A stretch of 64,000 bases of DNA from Euonymus europaeus. Taxonomy: Eukaryota; Streptophyta; Magnoliopsida; Celastrales; Celastraceae. The notes under the pieces were generated by a model. It had not been told where the DNA came from and made no database searches. It saw nothing but the letters and a program-made list of their open reading frames with translations. Position 1 is the stretch's first letter. Each line of letters starts with the position of its first letter. The stretch covers positions 5,493,544 through 5,557,543 of the forward strand of contig OY756968.1 of NCBI GenBank assembly GCA_963580455.1. Reading direction: 5' to 3'. Positions 46,735-58,432 of the stretch are shown piece by piece. A program made the position numbers and the translations under genes.

Positions 46735-48256
46735 TGATAAGTGCCAGAATGTACGTTCTTAAAGTGATAAAATACTACCAAAGCAATGCCAAGAAATTGT
46801 GCTTAAAAGCTGAATTTTCAAGATTATTGTACTTAAGATCTTCTTGGATGTTTTGCACGTTAAGAGCTAGTAAGAGCTATCGGAATGAGATTTGATCTTC
46901 AGCAAATGTTAAGAGGACACTTCAAGCTTTGCAGGAAGTGCTGGTTCACAAAAATCAGAGTTCATTTGGGCCTCTAAAGGTTGCCTCGAAGTCAAGTTTG
47001 GAAGTTATATCCGAAGCAGAATTTCTGTTTGCAGACCAGATCTTTAGAAGCCCATAACTTGAGCGTCCGATGTCCAAATTGAGTTATTCAAAAGCCCATA
47101 ATTATCTACACATTTGTATCTACAATATTGATGAAGGGTTTGAGTTCATAATATGCTTCGTTTAGGCCCAGAATGCAGTTACAAGATTAGTGTGTAATTG
47201 GAAGTTGATGTCATTGATGATACCATTTCCATTCAAAAAGTGGACAATCCACCACACCAATTTGATGGACAATTCACCACCAAAAGATGGCACTAACTCC
47301 TCCACTATGTGCTCATTTTCTCTATAAATAGAGAGGAGTAGGAGCTAGGAGGGGGAGCTTGGGAGACAAGAAGGAAAGAAGGAGAAGGATTGGAAGCAAA
47401 AAGAGGAGAAGGAAAAGAAGAAAACAAGGCTTGTATTTGTAATTATGTTTTTATGTTTCATGTTTTATTTGGTTATGTATAACTAAACTCTTGTTAGTTA
47501 GGGCTTGTCTTGAAGCCCCAAGCATGCTTTCAATTTTATAAGTTGTGTGAATTTCAATTTCTACAAGCATGATGATTTTGATTTTTCCATGTTATGTGAG
47601 TTCTAGTATTGTGTTTCTTTGATTAGCTAACTTTGAAGCATGTATTAGAATTAATTGTTGTAGAACATAGTCAATTGCCTTGTTGAATATGTTCTTTCTT
47701 GCAACATATAATTCAGTTTAAAATGAATTATGAAAAATCAATTCTTGAATACCTAAGTACAAATACCATGTATTAGGATTCTTGTGACATTCATATTCTC
47801 TTTACTCTTATTGGATTCTTGATTGTTGATTGATGCAAATGCCATGCTAGATTTCAATTAAGAATACACGTAATGAGGTAGACGCCATACACTTTACATG
47901 CAATTAAGAGAGAATCATACAACTTGAGTTTGACCATGACCTTGTTGTGAATGTTGTCATCATATGCTTGTTTAAATTGTTACTCTATTATTTCTTATAA
48001 ATTGTTTGAATGTTTTGTGGTGGATAGTGAGTCTTAGCTATTGTTTTCAATAATTCTCATTATTGTTCTTAACGTCAATTTCTTTGTCTTAATTTTTATC
48101 TATTGCAAGACTTAACCCCCCTTGTATCAATTATATTCAGGTGTAAGATTGTATATCTATTAGCATCACTCCTTGTGGGATCGACTCTTACTTATTCACT
48201 ATATATATTAATTGTACATTTATAGGTTATTTTAAATTGTTACTAACGACATAACA
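46735..48256 (+). repeat. Gypsy 3' LTR
   Basis: Nearly identical to the 5' LTR, with about 7 substitutions and no indels by eye (for example G to C at 46859 relative to 36555). It is followed by the target duplication CTGTG. Confidence 0.95.
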
Positions 48257-48590
48257 CTGTGGAGCGCCTATCATCAACACAGCATGCCCAATCGGCATCG
48301 GAGAACCCTTGAAGGGTCAATCGAGTACTGGGTTTAACATGTAACCCCATGTTGCGAGTACCCTGCAGATATCTCAAGACACGCTTGGCGCCTTGCCAAT
48401 GATTAGTGGTTGGTGCATGCAGAAATTGACTCAGCTTATTGACAATAAAGGAGACATCAGGTCGAGTATTGGTGAGATATTGAAGTCCTCCAACAAGACT
48501 ACGATAAGCAGTTGGATCTTTCAGAGGATCGCCATCAACAAGAGACATAACTTTGCCAACTACAGCTGGTGTGGGACATGGTCGGGTGGT
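48257..48590 (-). pseudogene. Copia RNase H, N-terminal part (right of the nested element)
   Basis: Minus-strand frame with the post-RT block [40 protein letters not shown] and the RNase H catalytic start FSDADWA. The frame is cut by the Gypsy insertion at the duplicated CTGTG. A TAG (48593-48591) separates it from the RT frame. Confidence 0.9.
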
Positions 48591-49280
48591 CTACATGTGA
48601 TGTTTTCTAAGAAGAGCTTCAATGTAGCGAGTCTGAGTTAAGTACATCCCAGTAACATCTCGTCTCACTTCAATACCCAAGAAATGATGCAAGTCACCCA
48701 TATCTTTAAGAGAAAATATGGTATGCAGTTTATCAATAAATTGTTGTAGAGAGTGAGAGTTACTCCCTGTCACAATGATGTCATCCACATAAATAAGAAC
48801 TAGAATAGCTTGTGTCTTGTCTGTGTAAAAGAACAATGAAGAATCACATTTGGAATTCTGGAATTTCCACTGAAGTAGTGTAGTTTTGAGCTTATCATAC
48901 CAAGCTCTGGGTGCTTGTCGTAAGCCATAGATAGCCTTGTTTAATCGACACACAAACTGTGGTTGAGTCACATCTTCAAATCCTTGAGGCTGTTTCATAT
49001 AGACAAGTTCTTGAAGTGTGCCATTCAAAAATGCATTGTTAATATCAAGCTGTCGAACCACCCAATTTTTAGAGACTGCAAGAGTTAAAACAACTCTCAC
49101 TGTGGAGGTTTTAATTACAGGACTAAAAGTCTCGGCAAAGTCAACACCAGGAGTTTGGGTGAACCCCTTAGCCACCAATCGAGCTTTACACCTCTGAAAA
49201 CTGCCATCTGCATTATGCTTTACCTTGTACACCCATTTAGAGTCAACCAGATTGTAGAAAGGTGAGTAAGGCACAAGTGT
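48591..49280 (-). pseudogene. Copia reverse transcriptase
   Basis: Minus-strand frame with the RVT_2 blocks KWVYKVKHNADGS, KARLVAKGFTQ, DINNAFLNG, KAIYGLRQAPRAWY and the catalytic YVDD box near 48795. The first segment is cut off by a TGA at 49283-49281 in a context where relatives have Trp. Confidence 0.92.
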
Positions 49281-50117
49281 TCAGGTATGATTTTTTTTAA
49301 GTGCTGCAATCTCCTCCTGCATGGCAGTGAACCAAACTTTGGTTTTCATGGCTTCTTGAAAATTCAGTGGTTCACATGGTGATCCATCTGTGCAAGCCGT
49401 GTATAGATGATACTCAGCAGGGTATGATTTAGGTTTGTGGACACCTGCCTTGGACCGAGTGACCATTGGATGATGTTGAGTCGAAAACACAGGCTGTTGC
49501 GAAATGGAAGTATCAGCAGTTGTAAGATTTTCAGAGTGATCACAAGGTGCTTCAGGTGAAGATGGAGAGGATGACTCTGCTCCAGATGAATTTGCACTCA
49601 CTGGAGGTGATTGCTGGTCTACAATAACTTCAGATGAAGACATCCTAAGATCAGCAGGAAATGAAGTTAATGATTCAGCTGTAGAAGAACTCTCAATAGG
49701 TGGAGCCTTGTGGAGAGCTGTACCAGTTGACTGTTCCGAGGAACAAAAGGAAGGAGAGGAGGAAAGATTTTGTTGCCAGTAAGGTGGAGGAATGATAGTG
49801 GAAGACTCAGGTCGGTTAGTATTAAGAAAACCCAGATGAAAGGGAAACTCAAGTTCATTAAACACAACATGACGTGAGATATAAATTCGGCCTGTGGAAC
49901 TGATACATTTATACTTTTTATGAGTATCACTGTAACCAAGGAAGACACATTTGGTTGTGTGGTATTGAAATTTATGTGTTTGGTAAGGTCTAAGGCAAGG
50001 AAAGCAAGCACACCCAAAAGGTTTAAGAAAAATATAATCAGGAGAAATGTTGTAGAGTTTATGAAGTGGAGTTGAACCCTGAAGAGTTGGTGTAGGCAAT
50101 CGGTTAATAAGGTAGAC
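49281..50117 (-). pseudogene. Copia integrase C-terminal and linker region
   Basis: Starts with the NRLPTP-type block common after the integrase core, then FGCACFPCLRPYQ and KCVFLGYS, typical of Copia. A Ser- and Pro-rich linker and the HPMVTRSKAG motif that precedes the RT domain follow. It is separated from the core by a TAA (50120-50118). Confidence 0.9.
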
Positions 50118-50853
50118 TTAGGTGTGAAACGCCTCAGTCCAATACTTAAGAGGCATGTGTGCTTGAGCAAGAAGCGTAAGACCCATTTCAACGATGTGAC
50201 GATGTTTACGCTCTGCTCGACCATTTTGAGCGGAAGTAAAAGGACATGAGTGTCTTACAGCAATACGTTGATGTCTAACAAACTCAGTAAATGCTTGATA
50301 CTCACCCCCCATGTCAGACTGAATGCACTTAATGTTTCTGTCAAGTTGTTTTTCAACGAGTGTCTTAAATTGGATGAACACCTTATTTGCATCAAACTTA
50401 TTTCGTAATGGAAAAAGCCATGTGTATCTACTAAAGTCATCCAAGAAATGAATGTAATATTTGAAACCAGAGGTAGAAACCACTGGAGAGGGCCCCCATA
50501 AGTCAGTGTGGATTAATTCAAGGGGACAAGATGCATGAGAAGGAGAAAGTTTAAAAGGCAGATGATGAGATTTGCCATACTGACAAGCTTCACAAAAAAA
50601 AAGATTTTTCATTAATGAAAGAGGACTGATTACAGCTTTTCAAAATGTGGTCAAGAACCTTAGAGGAAGGGTGACCTAACTTTCTATGCCATATCTCTCT
50701 TAGGGAATTTGAAATCTTAACATCAGGAGACTTAACTAAGTAGGCTGAGTTACAAGGAGAAGACGAAATGGAACTACAAGGAACACGGCTAAGCATGGCT
50801 GGAGATGAAACTGAGTGAGTAAAAGAGACTGGATTTGAGTTGGAGATGTCAAG
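50118..50853 (-). pseudogene. Copia integrase core (GAG-pre-integrase and rve)
   Basis: Contains the pre-integrase WHRKLGHPS and CEACQYGKSHHLPF zinc-binding motifs, then the catalytic core blocks HTDLWGPSP, SDMGGEYQAF and FTSAQNGRAERKHRHIVEMG (DDE residues present). The frame follows directly after the TAG at 50856-50854. Confidence 0.92.
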
Positions 50854-52344
50854 CTAGTACAGTCCATCCTTAAGCGTCCCTCTGAGAAGAGTTGCTCCCA
50901 TAGCTTTGTCCTTAACAACACAACCACATGAATCAAATTCAACAAACACATCATTAGCAGTTGTGAGTTGAGAAACACTAAGCAAATTTTTCTTAATTGC
51001 TGGAACATGCAAGATGTTGTTTAAATGCAGAGTACCATTGCCTGAGGTATGCAAAATAGAATTTCCTACATGAGCAACTGATAATTTTTTACCATTGCCA
51101 ATGGTTAAAGTTTGAGTACCAGTATATTCAGATCGAGAACCAATCAAGCTAGCATCATCAGTGACATGGGCAGATGCACCGCTGTCAGCAAGCCGTGCTG
51201 GATCACGGACAACCTCAGGAGTGGCAACATAGGCAGAAGATGTCTGATGAGTGTTGTTACCCCTTTGTTGTTCTGGTGGAGTCCCTTGGTAAGTATCATC
51301 AAAGCGATAATAGCATTTCACGGCCGTGTGACCAATTCGACCACACACTTGGCACATAGGGCGAGAATTGTTGTTCCGACCTCGACCTCGGTGGAATCGA
51401 CCACCTCTGCCTCGACCACCAGAAGAATGTCCAGAACCGCGGGAAGAGTGACCAGAGGTATGGCCCCTGTCACGACTGAAACCAGAAGAAGGGTTTTGGG
51501 AACTAATGTAGTTGGCAGTAGGTTGACCAAGAGTGAGCCCAGCAATCCCAGCATTGATTTGTTCAAGTCGCTTCTCATAACTCAAGAGTTTAGCCTGAAG
51601 ATCAATCCAGCTAATATGATCTTTTTCTTGGATCTGACACACAACTGGGTTATATTCAAGACAGTCCAGACCAGTCAATACTTGTTGCACCAAATCATCC
51701 AACGGAATAGGCTTGCCCGCAAGAGCAAGATTGTCAGACAGCCGCTTAGCAGCCTTCAAGTAATCAGCCATGGAGAGGCCACCTTTAGTGAGTTTTTGAA
51801 ACTCTCGCTGGTAGAAGGTGATATTGGACTTCATTTTAATTCCAAAGACAGTGCGAATGGAATCCCACAGCTCTTTGGAGGTCTCACAACCCATGACTTC
51901 AGCAGCTACATCAGTCTCCATGGAGTTGTAAAGCCATCCGAGCAAATGTTGATCCTGAGCAACCCAGTCACCATACTCAGGATTGTCAATCATGATATTG
52001 TCACCCTCTTTATCGCTAGAGGATGTATTGATAAACTCTGGTGGACATTTCTTTACACCAGTGATAAAAGATTCCATCTTGTTTCCCCGGATAACAGGTA
52101 AGACAAAGTTCTTCCACAAGAGATAATTTTCGTGTGTAAGACGGACAGAACAGAACGACCCAAGTGGATGACTAGAGGATCCAAGGACGCGGGGATGACC
52201 AACTGAACCAGTAGACACATCTCTGGTTGGCAAGCTCAAGAGAGGAGAGCTGGTGGTAGAGCTCACGAGAGGAGAGCCTAGAAGTTGTTCGCCGGCAGGA
52301 AGCGGTGATGGCGTGAGAGAAGGATCGTTGCTGACGCCAGCCAT
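50854..52344 (-). pseudogene. Copia gag and protease
   Basis: From the ATG at 52344-52342 the frame runs about 496 codons to TAG. It contains a Copia gag domain (NYLLWKNFVLPVIRG, SKELWDSIRTVF, LSDNLALAGKPI), a Gly/Arg-rich stretch, a CCHC knuckle (CQVCGRIGHTAVKC) and the protease active site ADSGASAHVTD. It stops one codon after DGLY, where relatives usually read on, consistent with CAG to TAG. Confidence 0.92.
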
Positions 52345-52360
52345 TGGAGCTCCGATACCA

Positions 52361-52565
52361 AGATAAAAAATAGACAAAGAAGAATCGAAAGAGCTAGACA
52401 ACTTCTTTTGAGTGTAGAAGCCCTGCGGTTGCTCTTGTGTATTCAGAATATATATAGTAGGTACAAGTGTGAAACCTTACATGTGGGCTTGATACATAAT
52501 GACATGTGTAAACAATTGTTATAAAAGAACTAACTACTAACTAGATAGTTACACTATCTTTAACA
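52361..52565 (-). repeat. Copia 5' LTR
   Basis: Same 205 bp as the 3' LTR with about 4 differences, three or four of them transitions. The primer site lies just inside (52350-52360). Confidence 0.93.
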
Positions 52566-52570
52566 AGGCC

Positions 52571-54560
52571 CACTCAGCAGCCCATATAGAGAGGAATGAG
52601 GTTGCAAGTCGGCCAGAGAATTCCAGATATGGGAATAGTCGGTTGATGTAAAAATACTCAAAATGGTACAATTATACTATCGTAACATAAAAAGTATAAG
52701 ATACGAGATCGATCTAGTTCAGTTGAATGATGTATTTAATTATAAAATAAACGATTGCCACAGTAAATGTGACAGGCTTGATTTGTAAAAAATGACAAAC
52801 AAACATTAATTTAACGACTTAACAATTAACACTGGTAAAAAGCCAATGACATAATTTTACCAAGCAATTTTATTACGAGCTATAAAGGTAAGCAATGTCA
52901 ATTCCAATTTTAGGGTTGATTTCTCATTTAGCTATGTTATTTCATTAATCGTAGCAACAACATGTATTATTAGTACTAAATTAATCATGTTTGATGACAA
53001 TGTTTAATTAAGTAAAAATAACTCATTAAGATTAGAAGAATTATAGCAACTAATTAATCTCTTAAACCTAGATCAGAGCAGTCGACAATTAACCTTCTTA
53101 ATTTCAATTCCATCAAAAGACAAAAATGGGATCATTTACGTAATTCAGCGAGATGAATATAATAAACAATCTAATTGGTGATCAAACAATTATGCAGAAA
53201 TTATATTTTGAAGCATGACAATTAAGAATAATATAAAGAATTGAACTGAACACTTATATTAAAGATTAACTCATATTATTCATGCTTAGCTCGGCCAAAT
53301 CCTAGATATGAATTCAGTTACAACCCACAAATATATATATATAAGCAAGAGAAAGAATAAACCATGAGTTTGATACACAAAAGAGGAGGAAGGTTGAACA
53401 AGAGTGAGCGAAGTTTACGAAACCTTTTCCTATATTTTTATCAAACAAATTAATAATAATACCTAATTATAGTTGATGAGCTTATTGTCCATAGATTATT
53501 TGGTGATTCTAGCTAGCTTGATTGAAAGTAACATTCATGTATTGCTGTAGCCTGTATGCATGAATACCTATGTCATTTACATAAATAATGATAGTTAATT
53601 GGGGGTGACAGTGGAGTTGGTAACTCTATTCAGTGTTAAATGGTATGAATTCAGGAGAGCAATAATTTAATGAGATCTAGACTTATAGTCATGCATTGAG
53701 ACCTTAACGGACTCTGCCTAGATGCAATATTCAGATCACAAATTTGTTATTGAAAAATCATAAATGACATTAATGGCGATGTTGTGAAATATTTAAGCGT
53801 TGGTACATCGAAGATAAATGTCTTTATTGTTGTGATTATTTGCAGATAAGGACGATGTTGATGGCGATCGAGTCCATTACAAATATATAATAAATTTAGT
53901 AAAAAAAATAATGAAATTTTTGTTTGAAAGTTTAGGTAAATGATTTTAGAATAAAAACATAATTTTTAGACTACCACCCACAAAATAAAAACCTCATAGT
54001 TCTCTTGGGAATAGGGATGCAAACAACAGTGAAAGAACTTGGAGAAAATACAAGATAGAACAAACATCGTGTATTACTGTATTTATATAAAATTGGTTAA
54101 ATCATTCGACTTTAGTTAGTTTGGTTTGTCTAGCCTTCGATCTCTTCTTTTTTTCCGACAATTTAAGTTAAGTATGAGGCAAACTAAGATTAATAAGATT
54201 TTAACAAGTTGGGAGATAACTGGATAAATTTTTATAAAACCAAATCATATGGAGTTAGAAGGTCACGAGTTTCATTCTTACTAAGAGCAATAGTTTTGTG
54301 ACTAGACATTGTGTTTTGACTAAACTTATTATGAACTTGAAAATTTGTGAGTTCAATTCTCACTTGAAGCAATACTTAAATATTTACTAAAAATAATAGT
54401 TTTGTGACTACACATTATATTTTGACCAAATTTATTATGAACTTGAAAATTTCTGAATTCAATTCTCACTTGAAACCATACTTACGATCACAAATTTTGA
54501 CTCAACTGATCCTATCTCATTATATGATTATATTATCCGATATAAGAAAAACAACAAAGA
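52571..54560. other. AT-rich intergenic DNA with a short tandem duplication
   Basis: No gene seen. About 90 bases at 54288-54378 are repeated at 54397-54486 (both contain AATAGTTTTGTGACTA and TTATTATGAACTTGAAAATT). The UGT promoter homology starts near 54530. Confidence 0.55.
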
Positions 54561-54565
54561 TCTTT

Positions 54566-55015
54566 AATCTATAAATTGAGGTTTAGCCACCAGAGAGAGA
54601 CAGAGAGACATGGGTTCTATTGTGGCAGAAAATCCTCCTCCCCATGCAGTATGTGTTCCCTTCCCGGCTCAAGGCCACATAAATCCAATGCTGAAACTAA
54701 CAAAACTTCTCCACGGAAAAGGCTTTCATATTACCTTTGTGTACACCGACTTCAACCATAAACGCCTTCTCAAATCTTGGAGCCCTGAATCCCTCAAAGG
54801 CCTCCCCACCTTCAGATTCGAAACCATCCCAGATGGCCCACCGCCTTCCGACGTCGATGCCACCCAAGACTTGCCGTCTCTATGTGACTCCACCAAGAAT
54901 ACTTGTTTAGGTCCTTTCAGAAGCCTTGTTTCAAGACTTAATGATTCGAAAGTCGATCCTCTGGTGACTTGCATTGTTGCTGATAACATCACTCTCCAGG
55001 CTGGGAGACCATAGG
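54566..55015 (+). pseudogene. Truncated UGT85A-type glycosyltransferase copy A
   Basis: A TATA box (CTATAAATT near 54569-54577) is followed by an ATG at 54610 and 134 codons nearly identical to the N-terminus of the intact gene at 59619, including [16 protein letters not shown] 9-base deletion removes the Met-Gly-Phe region after VADN. After LQAG the sequence leaves the gene and meets a stop at 55012-55014. The acceptor half, the second exon and the UDP-sugar binding box are missing, so no enzyme can be made. Confidence 0.92.
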
Positions 55016-55027
55016 TGTTTTTTTTTT

Positions 55028-55760
55028 AAAAAAAAATGTTGGAAGATTTATCCTACTATTCTTTTGAAGCTATTATTGTTCTTCCATTTTGAATATTTAA
55101 CATCTCTACAAAATATTTACGAAAAATTGTGGGACTTTCATTCCCTTAATAAATATTATTTTTTGATAATCATATCTATCAGTCTATTAGAAAATAGAAA
55201 ATTCAGTCTAAAATTTGCGTCAATTTGTGGTGTTGGGTAGCTTATGCTGTCAGTCTTGGGTGGGGTATGTCTGTTAGGTGTTTTTTCGGTGTGCTCGCTG
55301 GGTAGCTTTATTACATCGGTAGTTGGATGTGTGTATAGGGTATATATGAGATTTAATATCTGTGTAGAATTCAATTTTGCATAGAGGTGACTTCCGTCTC
55401 TGTGTCATTTGTTGTACTATTCAAAAGAAACAAAGCTTATACTGTGAGTCTTGGATGTGATATGTCTGCTAAGTGTTTCGTCGGTGTGCTCGCTTGGTAG
55501 CTTAATTAGACTATCATATCGATAATTGGATGTGTGTGTGGTACGTATGAGATTTTATGTTTGTAGAATTCAATTTTACATAGGGATTATTCTGTGTGTG
55601 TTGTATTATTCAAAAAAAAAATTATGTTATTGAACCGTTTCTAAACTCTGTCATTTGTGTTATGTCAATTCAATGGATGGTCAGCGTCTTTAATACGCCC
55701 ACCCACTAGTTATGACATCAAAGGCTATTAATATCAGATAGAGACAGACTGACAAAGACA
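55028..55760. repeat. UGT spacer copy 1, with an inserted tandem pair
   Basis: 55031-55238 and 55628-55760 match 58433-58740 plus 59141-59190 (for example GAAGATTTATCCTAC and TATCAGATAGAGACAGACTG). Between them 55243-55432 and 55437-55612 form a tandem pair, sharing TTCGGTGTGCTCGC or GTCGGTGTGCTCGC and TTGGATGTGTGTG-like phrases. The pair is absent from the second spacer copy. Confidence 0.75.
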
Positions 55761-55884
55761 TTTATTCGGGAAAATTCTTTCTTAGATTTAAATTTACGCA
55801 CTCATAAGTCACAATGGTAACTAAAATGACCAAAATATACCTGACTGTAAAATAACAGCCAGAGCTCCGCATGCACCTCTTCAA

Positions 55885-56078
55885 ATCTATAAATTCAGGT
55901 TTCGAAAGTTAGCAACCATAGAGAGCAAGAGTGGGGTTGATGAGAGAGAGAGAGAGAGATGAGTTCTCATTTGACAGAAAATCCTCCTCCCCATGCAGTT
56001 TGTGTTCCCTTCCCGGCTCAAGGCCACATAAATCCAATGCTGAAACTAGCAAAACTTCTCCACCGAAAAGGCAAATAA
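55885..56078 (+). pseudogene. UGT copy B, N-terminal fragment
   Basis: TATA box (CTATAAATT near 55887), GA-rich leader and ATG at 55959. 38 codons match the intact UGT ([18 protein letters not shown]) and the frame then meets AAA TAA at 56073-56078, where similarity ends. Confidence 0.9.
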
Positions 56079-56100
56079 AAATAGTTCTCATTTGAGTTCT

Positions 56101-56195
56101 CCACATAAATGAGTTCTCATTTGACAGAAAATCCTCCTCCCCATGCAGTTTGTTTTAAACTTTCTTTCACTTTCTTATTTGGACTAAGAATTCAA
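56101..56195 (+). pseudogene. UGT copy B2: start codon region joined to 3' UTR
   Basis: From the ATG at 56109 about 15 codons repeat the UGT start ([10 protein letters not shown]). From about 56155 the sequence matches the 3' UTR of the intact gene (AACTTTCTTTCACTTTCTTA, as at 61474-61493). The whole gene body has been deleted between the two. Confidence 0.85.
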
Positions 56196-57480
56196 TTATC
56201 GGAGAAACAAAGGGAGAAGTTAGATTTGCATTTTGCACGTTAAAAAGTATAAATTTACACCTTATATTTTGAAACGTATCAAATAAAAATAGCTTCCGTC
56301 CAAATGTCATATATATTTTTGCTGATTTGATAACTTTTTATTTACATGTCTTTTTATTTTTTATTTTTTATTTTTTATTTTTTCAAAGCATAAAAATAGT
56401 TATATGTATATATCCCCAACCCCAAATCCCCATTTAACACCAATGAAACCCAAATCTCTCGCCCATTCTTTTAACTCACTCTCTCCGGTTCTATATTGCT
56501 ACTGGAAAATAATGTACGTCATTTTTTTGGACACCAACGACTTCTTTTAGTTTAATCAAATTATAAAAGGCCTTTAAATTTATTGAGTAATTGTTAATTT
56601 TATGACTTAGAGTTGTTGGAGAACTGTATAAAATACCAAATTACATATTTTATTGGAATTTTGCTATTTGAATACTTGGTTAAAGTGTCTGGAATGTATC
56701 TGCCATTGGGGGTACTTTCTTTCTTAATTATTTGCATTTACCAAAGTTTAGGCTGCCTTGTTATCTATTTTTGTAAATTTATGGTGCATCTCGATCAAAA
56801 TTATAAGGTGCAAATTGACACTTGTCAAAATTTAAGTGGTGCACATGAAGCAAAATCCATGTAAGACATTATTAGCAGCATAAAGATGCCAAATCATTGA
56901 AAATAGACGGCATTTCAACGGAAAGTGTAACGATCGAAAATGAAAATTCAAGGTGCGATTTGATACGTTTCAAAGTATAAGGTGCAAATTGATACCTTTT
57001 TTAGAGTAAAAAGTTTAAACTCTTACCTATCCCTAGAAACAATTAATTATACTTGATGAATCTCACAACTAACTACAAGTGAAATCAAATCAAGCAACTT
57101 TGGAATAATTATGTGAATGTTAGATGCATAAAATTAACAGTTTTTAGTCATATGTATTTACTAAATTAAGTCCAGTCCACTAAGTGAGTGACACCGAACA
57201 GTAAGTATTGAAAGAAGTTTTTTGAAAATAAATAAATAGACATAGTTGCGTAATTGAATGAGTGATCAATTTGTTTTTAATAAATTGCTTGAAAGTATTA
57301 TTAATGAGAATATAATAACGCATTTTCAAAATTATTTTGTGTATGATTTATGGGCGGGTCCAACTAACTTTATAATCGGGTGGAAGACGATGAATGAGAT
57401 TTATAATTTTATATTCATTTTTAGTGTTAAGGAACGAATTCACTATCAAAATATTAAATGTCACAAGTGTTCAATCTTAG
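56196..57480. other. AT-rich intergenic DNA within the UGT cluster
   Basis: No gene recognised. Phrases such as GGTGCAAATTGACAC and AAGGTGCGATTTGATACG recur near 56250, 56810 and 56980 and may mark a decayed element. The open frames at 56613-56864 and 57258-57488 have no family match. Confidence 0.4.
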
Positions 57481-58425
57481 GGTTCTAATTACCAAATCCT
57501 AACGGGCTCGAGTATCCTAAACACCGGAGTTCAAACTTTCAAAATTGGTTAAAATTATTTTTTCTTGTAAAACTATTTTTTATCTATTCGACAAATCAAA
57601 ACCCGGATTTGCTATTAAAAACTTATGTCTCAAGTGATGAATTAGAAAGTTCAGATTTACTAAGTCCAACAAATTCTTACCATTGAAAGCACTTAAAACA
57701 AGACCTAGATAATGAGCCAATAATATTATCATAAAATGTACATTGCTATTTTTCTATGTCGAAAATACTTTTTCTCTGTAAAACCTTCGAAAATATTTTT
57801 TGACCAGGTAATCACTTTTTGATGACGAATTGAGGCGAGGCCAGTGGTGTTGGAATTGCCCGACCCAGATGAATTCAAAGCCACTGGTCTAGCCTCGATC
57901 CGTCTCCAGAAACAGTCAGATCGAGGTAAAACACGTTCTGATTGGTGTTGATTATTTTGCCTTGATTTGAAAGTTTTCAAGGCTAGTGGCGTTGAATTTG
58001 TCTTGGCCTAACGATTCTAATGTCATTGATCTCACCTCGATCCGACATCAGAAACGATCGGATGGAGGAGAAACGTGTTATGAACGTTTTGCCTCGAATC
58101 GACAGTTTTTGATGTCGAATCTTGGCAAGGCCAATGAAGTTGGATTCGTTTCGGCCTTACGATTTTAACGCCACTGGCCTCTCCTCAATCCAAAGTCGGA
58201 AGCATCCGCAGCGAGAAATAAGTTTTCAATCATATTTGATTGGAATAACAATGACAAATCTGTAATTTCAAGTTTTGTCCTTAATTCAATAAAATTAAAA
58301 ATCAACTGGATGTTAACTAACAAAAAAAAATTCAGTTGTCCTTTTACTCTTAAGAGTTAGTAAATTTGAACCTAAGTCTAATTTTCCCTAAAATATATTA
58401 CTCATCGACCATAGTTTTTTTTTCC
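57480..58425. repeat. Inverted copy of the 23.5-24.5 kb palindrome repeat
   Basis: Reverse complement of about 23560-24500: it shares the palindromes (57836-57890, 57976-58030, 58125-58185), the TTTTTTGACCAGGTAATCAC stretch and the end near TTAGGGAAAATTAG. The tandem TACAGAGAAA array and the right palindromes of the larger copy are not present. Confidence 0.8.
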
Positions 58426-58432
58426 TAAAAAA

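Larger units (their letters stand above)
36433..48256 (+). mobile_element. Athila-like Ty3/Gypsy LTR retrotransposon, nested in the Copia element
   Basis: Length 11824 bp. LTRs 36433-37954 and 46735-48256 are both 1522 bp, begin TGATAAG and end CATAACA. Target duplication CTGTG is at 36428-36432 and 48257-48261. A tRNA-Asp primer site, gag, pol (protease, reverse transcriptase, RNase H, integrase) and a third ORF after pol make it Athila-like. The LTRs differ at about 7 positions by eye, so the insertion is young, younger than the host Copia copy. The coding part has one frameshift near 40090 and one amber stop at 42007. Confidence 0.96.
35787..52565 (-). mobile_element. Copia-type LTR retrotransposon, split by a nested Gypsy element
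   Basis: LTRs of 205 bp lie at 35787-35991 and 52361-52565, differing at about 4 positions by eye. Target duplication AGGCC is present at 35782-35786 and 52566-52570. On the minus strand the 5' LTR (right side) is followed by a TGGTATCGGAGC primer site, close to the initiator tRNA-Met consensus. Coding order is gag, protease, integrase, reverse transcriptase, RNase H, the Copia arrangement. Without the nested element (36433-48256) and its duplicated 5 bases the copy is about 4.95 kb. Several nonsense changes make it non-autonomous. Confidence 0.95.

Noticed and set aside
51112..52101. 329-codon plus-strand open frame
   Set aside because: Antisense shadow of the Copia gag/protease coding sequence.
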